From assembly GCA_900765095.1 (NCBI GenBank), contig CAAFRB010000043.1:1-10549 (forward strand): a DNA stretch of 10,549 nt, read 5' to 3'. Within the stretch, counting starts at the first letter, position 1. Every line of letters starts with the position of its first letter. The position numbers and the translations under genes were made by a program. Shown one piece after another: positions 1-6,223 of this stretch. The notes beneath the pieces were generated by a model that ran no database searches, was not told the DNA's origin, and saw only the letters and a program-made list of their open reading frames with translations. Source of the stretch: Clostridia bacterium. GTDB lineage: Bacteria > Bacillota > Clostridia > TANB77 > UBA1234.

Positions 1-86
1 CTCTGACATGGCAAAATCCTGAGCAACTTTTTGTTGCTCAGGTACTTAAAAAAAATATTTTATAATAGTGTTGCGGAATTAAGGAT
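1..86 (+). repeat. Left terminal inverted repeat (86 bp), probable IS end
   Basis: These 86 bases are the exact reverse complement of 10464-10549; identity stops at base 87 (A here, C in the other copy). The inner edge reads TGTTGCGGAATTAAGG then AT. Read inward from the other copy this is CCTTAATTCCGCAACA, which looks like the terminal inverted repeat of an insertion sequence. The CCT..ATTC start loosely recalls IS1380-family ends; that assignment is from memory and weak. Outside the edge there are short stop-terminated frames (TGA at 4-6 and at 20-22) and a hairpin at 18-42, as expected downstream of a transposase gene. The repeat interrupts the acyltransferase gene that continues to 975. 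No transposase is visible because the window ends here. Confidence 0.9.
18..42. other. Perfect 10-bp hairpin inside the left repeat
   Basis: CCTGAGCAAC (18-27) pairs perfectly with GTTGCTCAGG (33-42) around a TTTTT loop. Reading rightward it is followed by TACTTAAAAAAAA and not by a T-run. Reading leftward, out of the window, it is followed by ATTTT. It is therefore a better terminator candidate for transcripts leaving the window than for those entering it. It may also simply be a structural part of the IS end. Confidence 0.75.
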
Positions 87-975
87 AAATATCGTTTGCC
101 GATTTGCAGTACCCTTTTTCGCTGTTTGTACAGGCTTTTATATGTCCTCTATTGGAGAGAAAAATGGACTCCCTTACGTTGTTAAACGAAGCCTATATAG
201 AATGATAAAACTTTATATTTCTTGGTCCTTAATTTATCTTATATACTTGACATACGTTTGGATTAAATCAGGTAGCAATATAACTTGGTTATATTATAAA
301 GGATGGTTACAAGGAACGATAATATCATTTTCTTTCTACCATCTTTGGTATCTAATATCAATGTGTTACGGACTTTGCTGTTATAGCTTTGTAAAACGTT
401 TTATTAATGAGAAGTTATTTACTTCTATAATAATCATTTTGTGGACAATACAAGCTTTTGGATATGCTTATGATAGTTATTTTCATTTGTTTCCTACTAT
501 TGTTAAAAATTATATGAATTTGTTTTCAGCCATATTCAATGGTCTAACTCTAATGTTACCATTATTATTAACAGGTGATATGATAAATAAATATGGACTT
601 AGTTTGAGCAATACCCATATTAGAATTGGATTATTAATCAGTATTCTTGGACTCATCATAGAAGTATATATCCTAAGACACATAGGAGTGGAACGCTGGA
701 GTTTTGTCTTACTAACACTTCCTTGTGCTTTCTTCACTTTTACAAACCTATATAAAATGGGAGAAAAGTTTAATAAAATAGGGAACTTTAGTAAACATCT
801 TGCTTCTATTAGTTTAATAGTTTATTGCATACATCCAATGATACCAGGAATATTAGGATATAACGATATAACATACCCGATGGCGATATTTTTATTGACA
901 TCAATTATTTCTACGATAATCGGTTTAATTTACATTTATATAAAACAATATAAATTAAAAAAAATGCAATTATGA
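31..975 (+). CDS. Acyltransferase-3 family membrane protein, N-terminus lost
   Basis: A polytopic membrane protein resembling acyltransferase family 3 (OatA/WecH-like O-acyltransferases that acetylate surface glycans). Visible family marks are CRFAVPFF followed by a GFYMS turn (about residues 23-40), YHLWYL (about 103-108) and YCIHP near the C-terminus. About eight or nine hydrophobic segments follow one another to residue 305. The first 18 codons (TTG start at 31 to about base 84) come from the inverted repeat. Native sequence begins at about residue 20. The family's usual first membrane helix with its conserved His is therefore missing, and the protein is about 40 residues short. I regard it as a disrupted gene unless the repeat supplies a workable start. 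The stop overlaps the next start as ATGA (972-975), so it was translationally coupled to the cytidylyltransferase. GC is very low: about 28% by hand count over 181-360. Confidence 0.75.
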   Translation: MLLRYLKKIFYNSVAELRINIVCRFAVPFFAVCTGFYMSSIGEKNGLPYVVKRSLYRMIKLYISWSLIYLIYLTYVWIKSGSNITWLYYKGWLQGTIISFSFYHLWYLISMCYGLCCYSFVKRFINEKLFTSIIIILWTIQAFGYAYDSYFHLFPTIVKNYMNLFSAIFNGLTLMLPLLLTGDMINKYGLSLSNTHIRIGLLISILGLIIEVYILRHIGVERWSFVLLTLPCAFFTFTNLYKMGEKFNKIGNFSKHLASISLIVYCIHPMIPGILGYNDITYPMAIFLLTSIISTIIGLIYIYIKQYKLKKMQL

Positions 976-1709
976 AAAAAATTGTAGGTATGATTCCTTC
1001 ACGTGGTGGTTCAACACGCTTTGGGGGTAAAGCTTTAGCTAAAATTTGCGGAAAACCAATGTGTTACTGGGTTTGGAAACACAGTAAAGAAGTAAAATGT
1101 TTTAATGAAGTATATATTGCCACTGATACAGAAGAAATCAAGAATGTAGCCGAAGGATTCGGTGCAAAAGTCATCATGACATCACCTGACTGTGAAACAG
1201 CAACAGAACGTCTTTGGGAATTTTCACAACAAATTCCAGCTGATATCTATGTAATGATTAATGGCGATGAACCACTTATTATGGCGGAAGATATTGTTAA
1301 ATGCATTCCTACTGAAATCCCAGCTGATGGTTTTTATGTATCGAATCTAATGACAGATTTCTCAAATCCAGTTGAGGTTTGTGACCCTACTAATTTAAAA
1401 ATCGTAACTAACAAAGATGGGATTTGTTTATTCATATCACGTGCCCCAATTCCATTTCCCAAAGGTGATATGAATTATGTATTTCACAAATTTGTAGGTG
1501 TAGGTGCATTCACTCCTAAAGCACTCGAATATTACCATAACACTCCTCGTGGCCCTATTGAAAAAATCGAAGAAAACGATTCATTCCGTTTCATTGAAAA
1601 TCGAAAAGATTGTTACTATATCAATGCACATTGCAAAACATTGTCAGTAGACACTCCAAAAGATCGTGTAGCTGTAGAACAATTTATGATTGAACATGGA
1701 ATTAAATAA
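972..1709 (+). CDS. kdsB: CMP-Kdo synthetase-like cytidylyltransferase (KdsB/KpsU type)
   Basis: Predicted to activate 3-deoxy-manno-octulosonate or a close relative with CTP, giving CMP-Kdo plus pyrophosphate in the cytoplasm. At 245 residues it matches the KdsB length. Visible motifs are the nucleotide-binding loop PSRGGSTRFGGK (9-20), NGDEP (97-101), SRAPIPF (156-162), GPIEKIEEND (194-203, matching the LEQLEQL-like segment of KdsB) and SVDTPKD (225-231). The metal-binding Asp residues are probably D99 and D227. The loop reads RFGGK where KdsB usually has R-(L/F)-PGK, so a related CMP-ulosonate specificity is possible. It starts on an ATG overlapping the previous stop, and the isomerase gene follows after 8 bp. 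That pairing resembles kpsF/kpsU of E. coli group 2 capsule loci. No kdsA or kdsC is in the window, so those steps must come from elsewhere. This may be a capsule-dedicated second copy. Confidence 0.82.
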   Translation: MKKIVGMIPSRGGSTRFGGKALAKICGKPMCYWVWKHSKEVKCFNEVYIATDTEEIKNVAEGFGAKVIMTSPDCETATERLWEFSQQIPADIYVMINGDEPLIMAEDIVKCIPTEIPADGFYVSNLMTDFSNPVEVCDPTNLKIVTNKDGICLFISRAPIPFPKGDMNYVFHKFVGVGAFTPKALEYYHNTPRGPIEKIEENDSFRFIENRKDCYYINAHCKTLSVDTPKDRVAVEQFMIEHGIK

Positions 1710-1717
1710 CATAAACT

Positions 1718-2689
1718 ATGGATTTTGATGTAATAAAGGCAGCACAATCAGTTATAGAAACCGAAATAGTAGCTCTCAACAAGACAAAAAACTCCTTAGA
1801 TACAAATTTCTGCCATATTATAGAATTAATCTTACATTGTAAGGGCAAATTGGTCATCACCGGCATTGGTAAACCAGGACATATCGCTCGTAAAATGGCA
1901 GCATCATTCGCAAGCCTCGGAACTCCTTCATTCTACCTTCATCCTAGTGAAGCATTACACGGAGATTTAGGAATGCTAGAAAGAGAAGATCTTATACTAT
2001 TACTAAGCTATAGTGGTGAAAGCAATGAAGTTACAGCACTTCTTCCTGTAATTAAAGAAATTGGCTGTATTAGTATCGCTATAACAGGCAAGGCGGAATC
2101 CACTCTTGGACGTCAATGTAATTATAAATTCGTATTTCCACCTTTTGAAGAAGCATGCTACCTACATTTAGCTCCGACTTCAAGTACCACAGCACTTCTT
2201 GCATTAGGGGATGCAATGGCAGTTGTTCTATCACAAATACGAAATTATACACGTGAAGATTTTGGCTTGCACCATCCTGGAGGTGCTTTAGGCAAACAGC
2301 TACTTATCAAAGTTTCTGATTTAATGCATCAAGGCAAAAATAATGCTATTGTAAAGAAAGGATGTTCACTTAAAAATGCCATTGTAGAAATGAGCTCTAA
2401 GGGGTTGAGCATGGTTACTATTGTAAATGATGACTATACACTTTGTGGTATCTTAACTGATGGGGATTTACGTCGCATGCTTGAAAGAGGAGTTGATGTA
2501 TATTCTGTAAATGTAGATAGTGTAATGACAACATCACCAAAGTATATTAACTACCACGAAATGGCTGTTCATGCCTTACAATTTATGAATGACAAACACA
2601 TAACTGGTATGCCAGTTATTGATGAAAACAACTTAGTTGTAGGAGCTATTCTTATGCAAGATATACTAAAATCAGGTATTGTAAAGTGA
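1718..2689 (+). CDS. kdsD: Arabinose-5-phosphate isomerase (KdsD/KpsF/GutQ family)
   Basis: Interconverts D-ribulose 5-phosphate and D-arabinose 5-phosphate, the first committed step to Kdo. At 323 residues it is close to E. coli KdsD (328). An N-terminal SIS sugar-isomerase domain (about 35-170) contains TGIGKPGHIARKMAASFAS, HPSEALHGDLGM, LSYSGESNEV and LAPTSSTTALLALGD. The motif FGLHHPGGALGK follows at 182-193. Two CBS domains (about 204-262 and 266-323) carry GILTDGDLRR and a terminal VGAILMQDIL. The residues reported as catalytic in E. coli KdsD (K59, E111, E152, H193) all have counterparts at a constant offset of seven: K52, E104, E145, H186. This argues for an active enzyme. It is probably co-transcribed with the cytidylyltransferase and is followed by the long hairpin at 2691-2762. 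Confidence 0.92.
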   Translation: MDFDVIKAAQSVIETEIVALNKTKNSLDTNFCHIIELILHCKGKLVITGIGKPGHIARKMAASFASLGTPSFYLHPSEALHGDLGMLEREDLILLLSYSGESNEVTALLPVIKEIGCISIAITGKAESTLGRQCNYKFVFPPFEEACYLHLAPTSSTTALLALGDAMAVVLSQIRNYTREDFGLHHPGGALGKQLLIKVSDLMHQGKNNAIVKKGCSLKNAIVEMSSKGLSMVTIVNDDYTLCGILTDGDLRRMLERGVDVYSVNVDSVMTTSPKYINYHEMAVHALQFMNDKHITGMPVIDENNLVVGAILMQDILKSGIVK

Positions 2690-2690
2690 A

Positions 2691-2762
2691 ATAGTATACA
2701 GGTTTTAATTATTAGCTTATATAACTTATATAAAAAGTTAATAATTAAAACCTGTATACTAT
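2691..2762. repeat. Long perfect inverted repeat, possible terminator
   Basis: Two 24-bp arms (2691-2714 and 2739-2762) are perfect reverse complements around a 24-nt loop. As RNA the stem extends inward by a G-U pair and CTT/AAG to about 28 bp. The outer part reads ATAGTATACAGG. The loop contains the palindrome TTATATAA twice (2717-2724 and 2726-2733). It starts right after the isomerase stop codon and is not followed by a T-tract (AATATATAAAC follows). It could end the Kdo transcript, protect its 3' end, or be a relic of a small inverted-repeat element left at a module junction. Confidence 0.85.
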
Positions 2763-2814
2763 AATATATAAACTTTCACCCACTCTACTATATTTACGAA
2801 AAACATTAATTGTT

Positions 2815-4014
2815 ATGAAAAAACGTATTTTCATAGCTATACAATATTTAGAAATAGGAGGTGCAGAACGTGCTTTAATAGGCTTGTTAAGCTCTTTGGA
2901 CTATACAAAATATGAGGTAGACCTTTTTGTTTACAGACACTCTGGAGAATTTATGAAATTCATTCCCAAGCAAGTAAACTTATTGCCAGAAATAAAAAAA
3001 TACACCACTTTATCAAGACCCATAAAAGAAGTAGTAAAAGAAGGGTATCTTGATATTACCATAGGAAGAGTTTTAGCTCATTTTAAAAATAAAAGATTTA
3101 ATAAAAAGCATCAAACAAAAGATAGTATAGCGATTTATCAATATATAGCGTCTTATACAACTCCATTTATGCCTTCGTTTTATAAACGAGGTGAATACGA
3201 TCTGGCAATCAGTTTCTTGATACCACATAACATTGTCAGAGAAAAAGTGCTTGCCAAACAATATTGGGCATGGATTCATACTGATTATTCATATGTAGAT
3301 ATTGATGTGAATTATGAACTTCCGGTATGGAGTACTTATGATAAAATCATCTCAATATCTGAAGATGTTACCAAGGGATTTCTAAGTAAGTTTCCAGCAC
3401 TTGCTCCAAAGATTACAATCATCGAAAATATCTTGTCGGAAAACTTTGTCAAGGAACAGGCTGAGGAAAAAGTCGATTTATCTTTTCTACCCTCTGATTG
3501 CATAAAGTTTTGTACCGTAGCTCGTTTTTCATATCCTAAGGCAATCGACAGAGCCGTTTATATCTGCAAAGAATTAATTAATAAGGGATTAAACATTTAT
3601 TGGTATATTATCGGTTATGGTAGTGATGAAGCTATGATCAGAGAAAAAATCAAGGAAACTCAAATGAAGGAACGATTTGTCCTGATTGGTAAAAAAGAAA
3701 ATCCATATCCATACATAAAAGCGACTGACTTCTATATTCAACCCTCCAGATACGAAGGTAAAGCCGTTACTGTAAGAGAAGCACAGATTTTGGAGAAGCC
3801 TGTCGTTATAACCAATTACCCTACTGCAAAAAGCCAATTAAACGATGGAATAGATGGTGTAATTGTGCCCGATTCAATCGAGGGGGCAGCCGATGGAATT
3901 GAGGCTTTTCTTAAAGATAAAGACAAGCAAAACCGTATTATAGCTTATCTAAAAGCTCATCACTATGGAAATGAGTTTGAGGCAAAGAAAATTGATAAAC
4001 TCTTGAACGAATGA
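2815..4014 (+). CDS. GT4-family glycosyltransferase
   Basis: Predicted cytoplasmic or membrane-associated retaining glycosyltransferase (GT-B fold, family GT4) that adds a sugar from a nucleotide donor to the growing repeat unit. The N-terminal domain has the acceptor-side glycine-rich turn EIGGAERA (13-20). The C-terminal domain (about 225-370) has CTVARFSYPKAID, YIIGYGSDE and SRYEGKAVTVREAQ. The last holds the E-x7-E pair of GT4 enzymes (E314, E322), with EKPVV shortly after. The length of 399 aa is typical. Donor and acceptor cannot be told from sequence. The gene starts 125 bp after the isomerase, beyond the long hairpin, so it may open a separate transcript, although I see no convincing TAnnTTTG promoter. 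Its stop overlaps the next start (ATGA, 4011-4014), indicating translational coupling with the acetyltransferase. Confidence 0.88.
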   Translation: MKKRIFIAIQYLEIGGAERALIGLLSSLDYTKYEVDLFVYRHSGEFMKFIPKQVNLLPEIKKYTTLSRPIKEVVKEGYLDITIGRVLAHFKNKRFNKKHQTKDSIAIYQYIASYTTPFMPSFYKRGEYDLAISFLIPHNIVREKVLAKQYWAWIHTDYSYVDIDVNYELPVWSTYDKIISISEDVTKGFLSKFPALAPKITIIENILSENFVKEQAEEKVDLSFLPSDCIKFCTVARFSYPKAIDRAVYICKELINKGLNIYWYIIGYGSDEAMIREKIKETQMKERFVLIGKKENPYPYIKATDFYIQPSRYEGKAVTVREAQILEKPVVITNYPTAKSQLNDGIDGVIVPDSIEGAADGIEAFLKDKDKQNRIIAYLKAHHYGNEFEAKKIDKLLNE

Positions 4015-4553
4015 TAAAATTAATAAGCCTACTGATTTATAATGTAATACGTATATCCATACTTAAACTGATCTATCATAACCGGTTTAATATACATCCG
4101 ATACAGCGTATCAGTCCATCGGCTTCACTGATTACATCCGGAAAAGGAAAATTCAACATTGGGTATAATACAGAAATAAGTAAGGGATGTGACTTTGAAG
4201 CTCATGGAAATGGAGTTATCTCAATAGGAGCAGGAACCTATTTCAATAGATATTGCATGATAAGTGCACATAGTTCAGTCACGATTGGTGACCATTGTAT
4301 GTTTGGTCCCGGAGTGAAAATATTCGATAACAATCATCAGTTTTCTAAAGAATATGGTGTCTCAAGTCAACTGAAATGTGATGATATCTATATAGGAAAC
4401 AGATGCTGGATTGCATCAGATGCAATTATATTAAAAGGAACTTGCATAGGAGACAATTGTGTAATTGGTGCCGGCTGCATTGTTTCAGGTAACATTCCAG
4501 CAAGTACCCTAGTTAAACATAAATCTGATTTAGAGCTAATATCAATGAAATGA
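4011..4553 (+). CDS. Hexapeptide-repeat O-acetyltransferase (WcaF/WbbJ-like)
   Basis: A left-handed beta-helix acyltransferase that probably moves an acetyl group from acetyl-CoA to a sugar hydroxyl of the polysaccharide. Imperfect hexapeptide turns run from about residue 48 to 160 (FNIGYN, ISIGAG, VTIGDH, IYIGNR, CIGDNC, VIGAGC). FDNNHQF at 105-111 matches the usual catalytic-His neighbourhood (H109) of maltose/galactoside-acetyltransferase relatives. The N-terminal 20 residues are hydrophobic and may tether the protein to the membrane. The length of 180 aa fits the family. The start overlaps the stop of the GT4 gene by 4 bp, so the pair probably acts on the same residue. It is the last gene before the 331-bp non-coding stretch. 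Confidence 0.87.
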   Translation: MIKLISLLIYNVIRISILKLIYHNRFNIHPIQRISPSASLITSGKGKFNIGYNTEISKGCDFEAHGNGVISIGAGTYFNRYCMISAHSSVTIGDHCMFGPGVKIFDNNHQFSKEYGVSSQLKCDDIYIGNRCWIASDAIILKGTCIGDNCVIGAGCIVSGNIPASTLVKHKSDLELISMK

Positions 4554-4884
4554 TTATCATTTTACCTTCTATCAAACCGAAGCATTTGATAACCTCATCA
4601 AGGAAAACTTAACTTTATTAAAGTGCTAAAAATATTTTCATACATGTCTTCATCTAGTTTTTAATTTATATCTTTGGTAGATATAACGTATTACATATCT
4701 CCAACAGTCTACATAACAGTCGAGTAAAATCTCACGATAAACTAGAGATAAAAGGAAATATGCCTACGTTATAATCGCCTCACAAAGGTGAATATATCGC
4801 CCCACTTAGGTGAAACGAACGCCTCATATTAGTCAGGCGAAAGTTTCACAAGGGTGAAAAGATACCTATAAAACTATATGAAAC
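4554..4884. other. 331-bp intergenic region upstream of the HU-like gene
   Basis: This is the longest gene-free stretch. From left to right it holds a weak hairpin just after the acetyltransferase stop (TATCAAA 4570-4576 with TTTGATA 4585-4591, no T-run). Next is a TTTG at 4673-4676 with no good TAnnTTTG partner. A nested pair of inverted repeats follows: TATAACGTA 4682-4690 with TACGTTATA 4765-4773, and inside it TATCTC 4696-4701 with GAGATA 4745-4750. A direct repeat AACAGTC lies at 4703-4709 and 4715-4721. The 22-bp tandem array at 4776-4863 comes last. The arrangement suggests a regulated leader or promoter region for the second operon. I cannot point to a confident promoter. Confidence 0.6.
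4776..4863 (+). promoter_or_regulatory. Four 22-bp tandem units with TCAC-N4-GTGA palindromes
   Basis: Four consecutive 22-bp units start at 4776, 4798, 4820 and 4842. Each carries a dyad in the same place: TCACAAAGGTGA (4780), CCACTTAGGTGA (4802), TCATATTAGTCA (4824, degenerate) and TCACAAGGGTGA (4846). The first three units begin CGCC. A 22-bp spacing is about two helical turns, so all sites face the same side of the DNA. The array ends 21 nt before the ATG of the HU-like gene. This looks like an operator or iteron array for a dimeric DNA-binding protein, possibly the HU-like protein itself. The repeats are seen directly; the regulatory role is inferred. Confidence 0.7.
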
Positions 4885-5502
4885 ATGCCAATTCTATTTG
4901 ATTTTTATGTTTCCCCATCCGATTCGGGAAAAGGAGAAAAAGAAAAATACCATGCACGGGTGGTAAGAAGCCATACCGTACAAATAGATGATATAGTGAA
5001 TAACATCAGCAAACGTTGTACACTTTCGAAAGGGGATATTCGGGCCGTACTAGACGAACTGGGAGATGAATTAGTATATAACTTATGTGAAGGAAACCGT
5101 GTTTACCTGCCAGGGATCGGTTATTTCTACCTTTCGCTCTCAACTCCCAAGGAGGCAGATCCCAAGACTACCCGTTCACAGAGCATCGGAATAAAAGCTG
5201 TAGAATTCAGGGCAGACAGCATTCTGAAGAACAGCCTGGAGAGCCATGCCAAATTCGAAAGGAGCGACATAAAAGTGCACTCCTCCAGACTGAATAGCTA
5301 CGAAATAGATGCCTTGCTGGAAGACTACTTTCATAAAAACGATTTTCTTACAAGAATTAAGTTTGAAAAACTCTGTGGCTTTACAAAAACAACAGCCCAA
5401 CGGCATTTACAAAGACTAATGGACGAAGGCAGACTGGTAAATGTCAATACACGACACAATCCGATATACAAGCCTGCAAAAGGCTTCTACGGAAATGTGT
5501 GA
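4885..5502 (+). CDS. HU-like DNA-binding protein with C-terminal helix-turn-helix
   Basis: The N-terminal ~120 residues resemble the Bacteroidetes histone-like (HU/IHF-related) family: a ARVVRSHTVQIDDIVNNIS segment, helices with LSKGDIRAVLDEL (47-59), LCEGNRVYLPGIGYF (67-81) matching the HU G-x-V-x-L-x-G-x-G-x-F pattern, then a basic arm and GIKAVEFRADSILK (102-115). Residues about 138-200 form a second domain with a winged-helix look (LTRIKFEKLCGFTKTTAQRHLQRLMDEG, about 155-182) ending in a KPAKGFYG tail. The extra DNA-binding domain suggests a locus regulator more than a bulk nucleoid protein. GC is about 49% by hand count over 5101-5280, against about 28% at the left end of the window, so it has a different compositional history. 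It is preceded by the 22-bp array and lies 14 bp before the next start. Confidence 0.8.
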   Translation: MPILFDFYVSPSDSGKGEKEKYHARVVRSHTVQIDDIVNNISKRCTLSKGDIRAVLDELGDELVYNLCEGNRVYLPGIGYFYLSLSTPKEADPKTTRSQSIGIKAVEFRADSILKNSLESHAKFERSDIKVHSSRLNSYEIDALLEDYFHKNDFLTRIKFEKLCGFTKTTAQRHLQRLMDEGRLVNVNTRHNPIYKPAKGFYGNV

Positions 5503-5516
5503 AAATATTCTATAAT

Positions 5517-6209
5517 ATGATACCTAAAATAATACATTATTGCTGGTTTGGAGGAAAAGAAAAACCGGAAGAAGTGAAACGCCTGATCGATACATGGAAG
5601 AAATACTGCAAAGGATATGTCATCAAAGAATGGAATGAAAGCAATTTCGACATCAACCAATATGCGTATTGCCGGGATGCCTATCAACATAAGAAATGGG
5701 CGTTTGTAAGCGATGTTGCAAGACTATGGGCACTTTATCAAGAAGGAGGTATCTACATGGATACGGATGTGGAAGTACTACGTCCGTTGGATGATTTATT
5801 GGAGCACAAGGCCTTTTTGGGATTTGAAGGTACGCAATGGATAGCGACCAACATCATGGGAGCAGAACCGGAAAATGAACTGATCGGGAAATTCCTGAAT
5901 TCATACCAACAGAGAGAATTCATCAAAGCAGATGGAAGTCTGGATCAAACAACGAATGTAGAAGAATGGACCCGAATGCTTACCCATTCATATGGACTCA
6001 TCCTGAATGGAGAGAAACAGCAAATCTACAATTTCACAGTATATCCTTCGGAGTATTTCACTCCCTACGATTACCTGAATGGAAAAATTACCCGAACGCC
6101 ACAGACTTACACCATACACTGGTTTAGTCAGTCGTGGATAGGCAACGCCAAATGGCGCACTAAATTATCACAACTGTTCCATCGGTTGATAGGAACAAAA
6201 ATGAAATAA
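5517..6209 (+). CDS. GT32-type (DXD) glycosyltransferase
   Basis: Predicted GT-A-fold glycosyltransferase related to the GT32/capsular polysaccharide synthesis group. The N-terminus IPKIIHYCWFGG is the family's hallmark and follows directly from the ATG at 5517. I therefore prefer that start to the in-frame GTG at 5499, which overlaps the HU-like stop. With it the protein is 230 aa. FVSDVARLWALYQEGGIYMD (63-82) leads into the metal-binding DTD (82-84). The C-terminal HWFSQSW (201-207) is also typical. Its substrate is unknown. It is probably co-transcribed with the HU-like gene and the GT2 gene that follows 14 bp downstream. Confidence 0.88.
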   Translation: MIPKIIHYCWFGGKEKPEEVKRLIDTWKKYCKGYVIKEWNESNFDINQYAYCRDAYQHKKWAFVSDVARLWALYQEGGIYMDTDVEVLRPLDDLLEHKAFLGFEGTQWIATNIMGAEPENELIGKFLNSYQQREFIKADGSLDQTTNVEEWTRMLTHSYGLILNGEKQQIYNFTVYPSEYFTPYDYLNGKITRTPQTYTIHWFSQSWIGNAKWRTKLSQLFHRLIGTKMK

Positions 6210-6223
6210 AACCGAATAAATAA

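Noticed and set aside
2691..2762. Invertible promoter of the Bacteroides Mpi type
   Set aside because: The spacer between the arms is only 24 nt, too short to hold a complete promoter, and no recombinase gene is nearby.
3073..3279. Minus-strand open frame inside the first GT4 gene
   Set aside because: It is fully covered by a well-supported + strand gene, has no recognisable domain, and shows typical antisense-shadow composition. The other minus-strand frames in the window were rejected for the same reason.
4570..4591. Rho-independent terminator after the acetyltransferase
   Set aside because: The stem is only 7 AT-rich base pairs and no T-run follows, so it is not supportable as a terminator.
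4776..4863. CRISPR array
   Set aside because: The units are only 22 bp, contiguous and degenerate, without separate spacers, and no cas genes are present.
5499..5516. GTG start for the GT32-type gene
   Set aside because: The family hallmark IPKIIHYCWFGG follows directly from the ATG at 5517. The GTG overlaps the previous stop and adds only six atypical residues.
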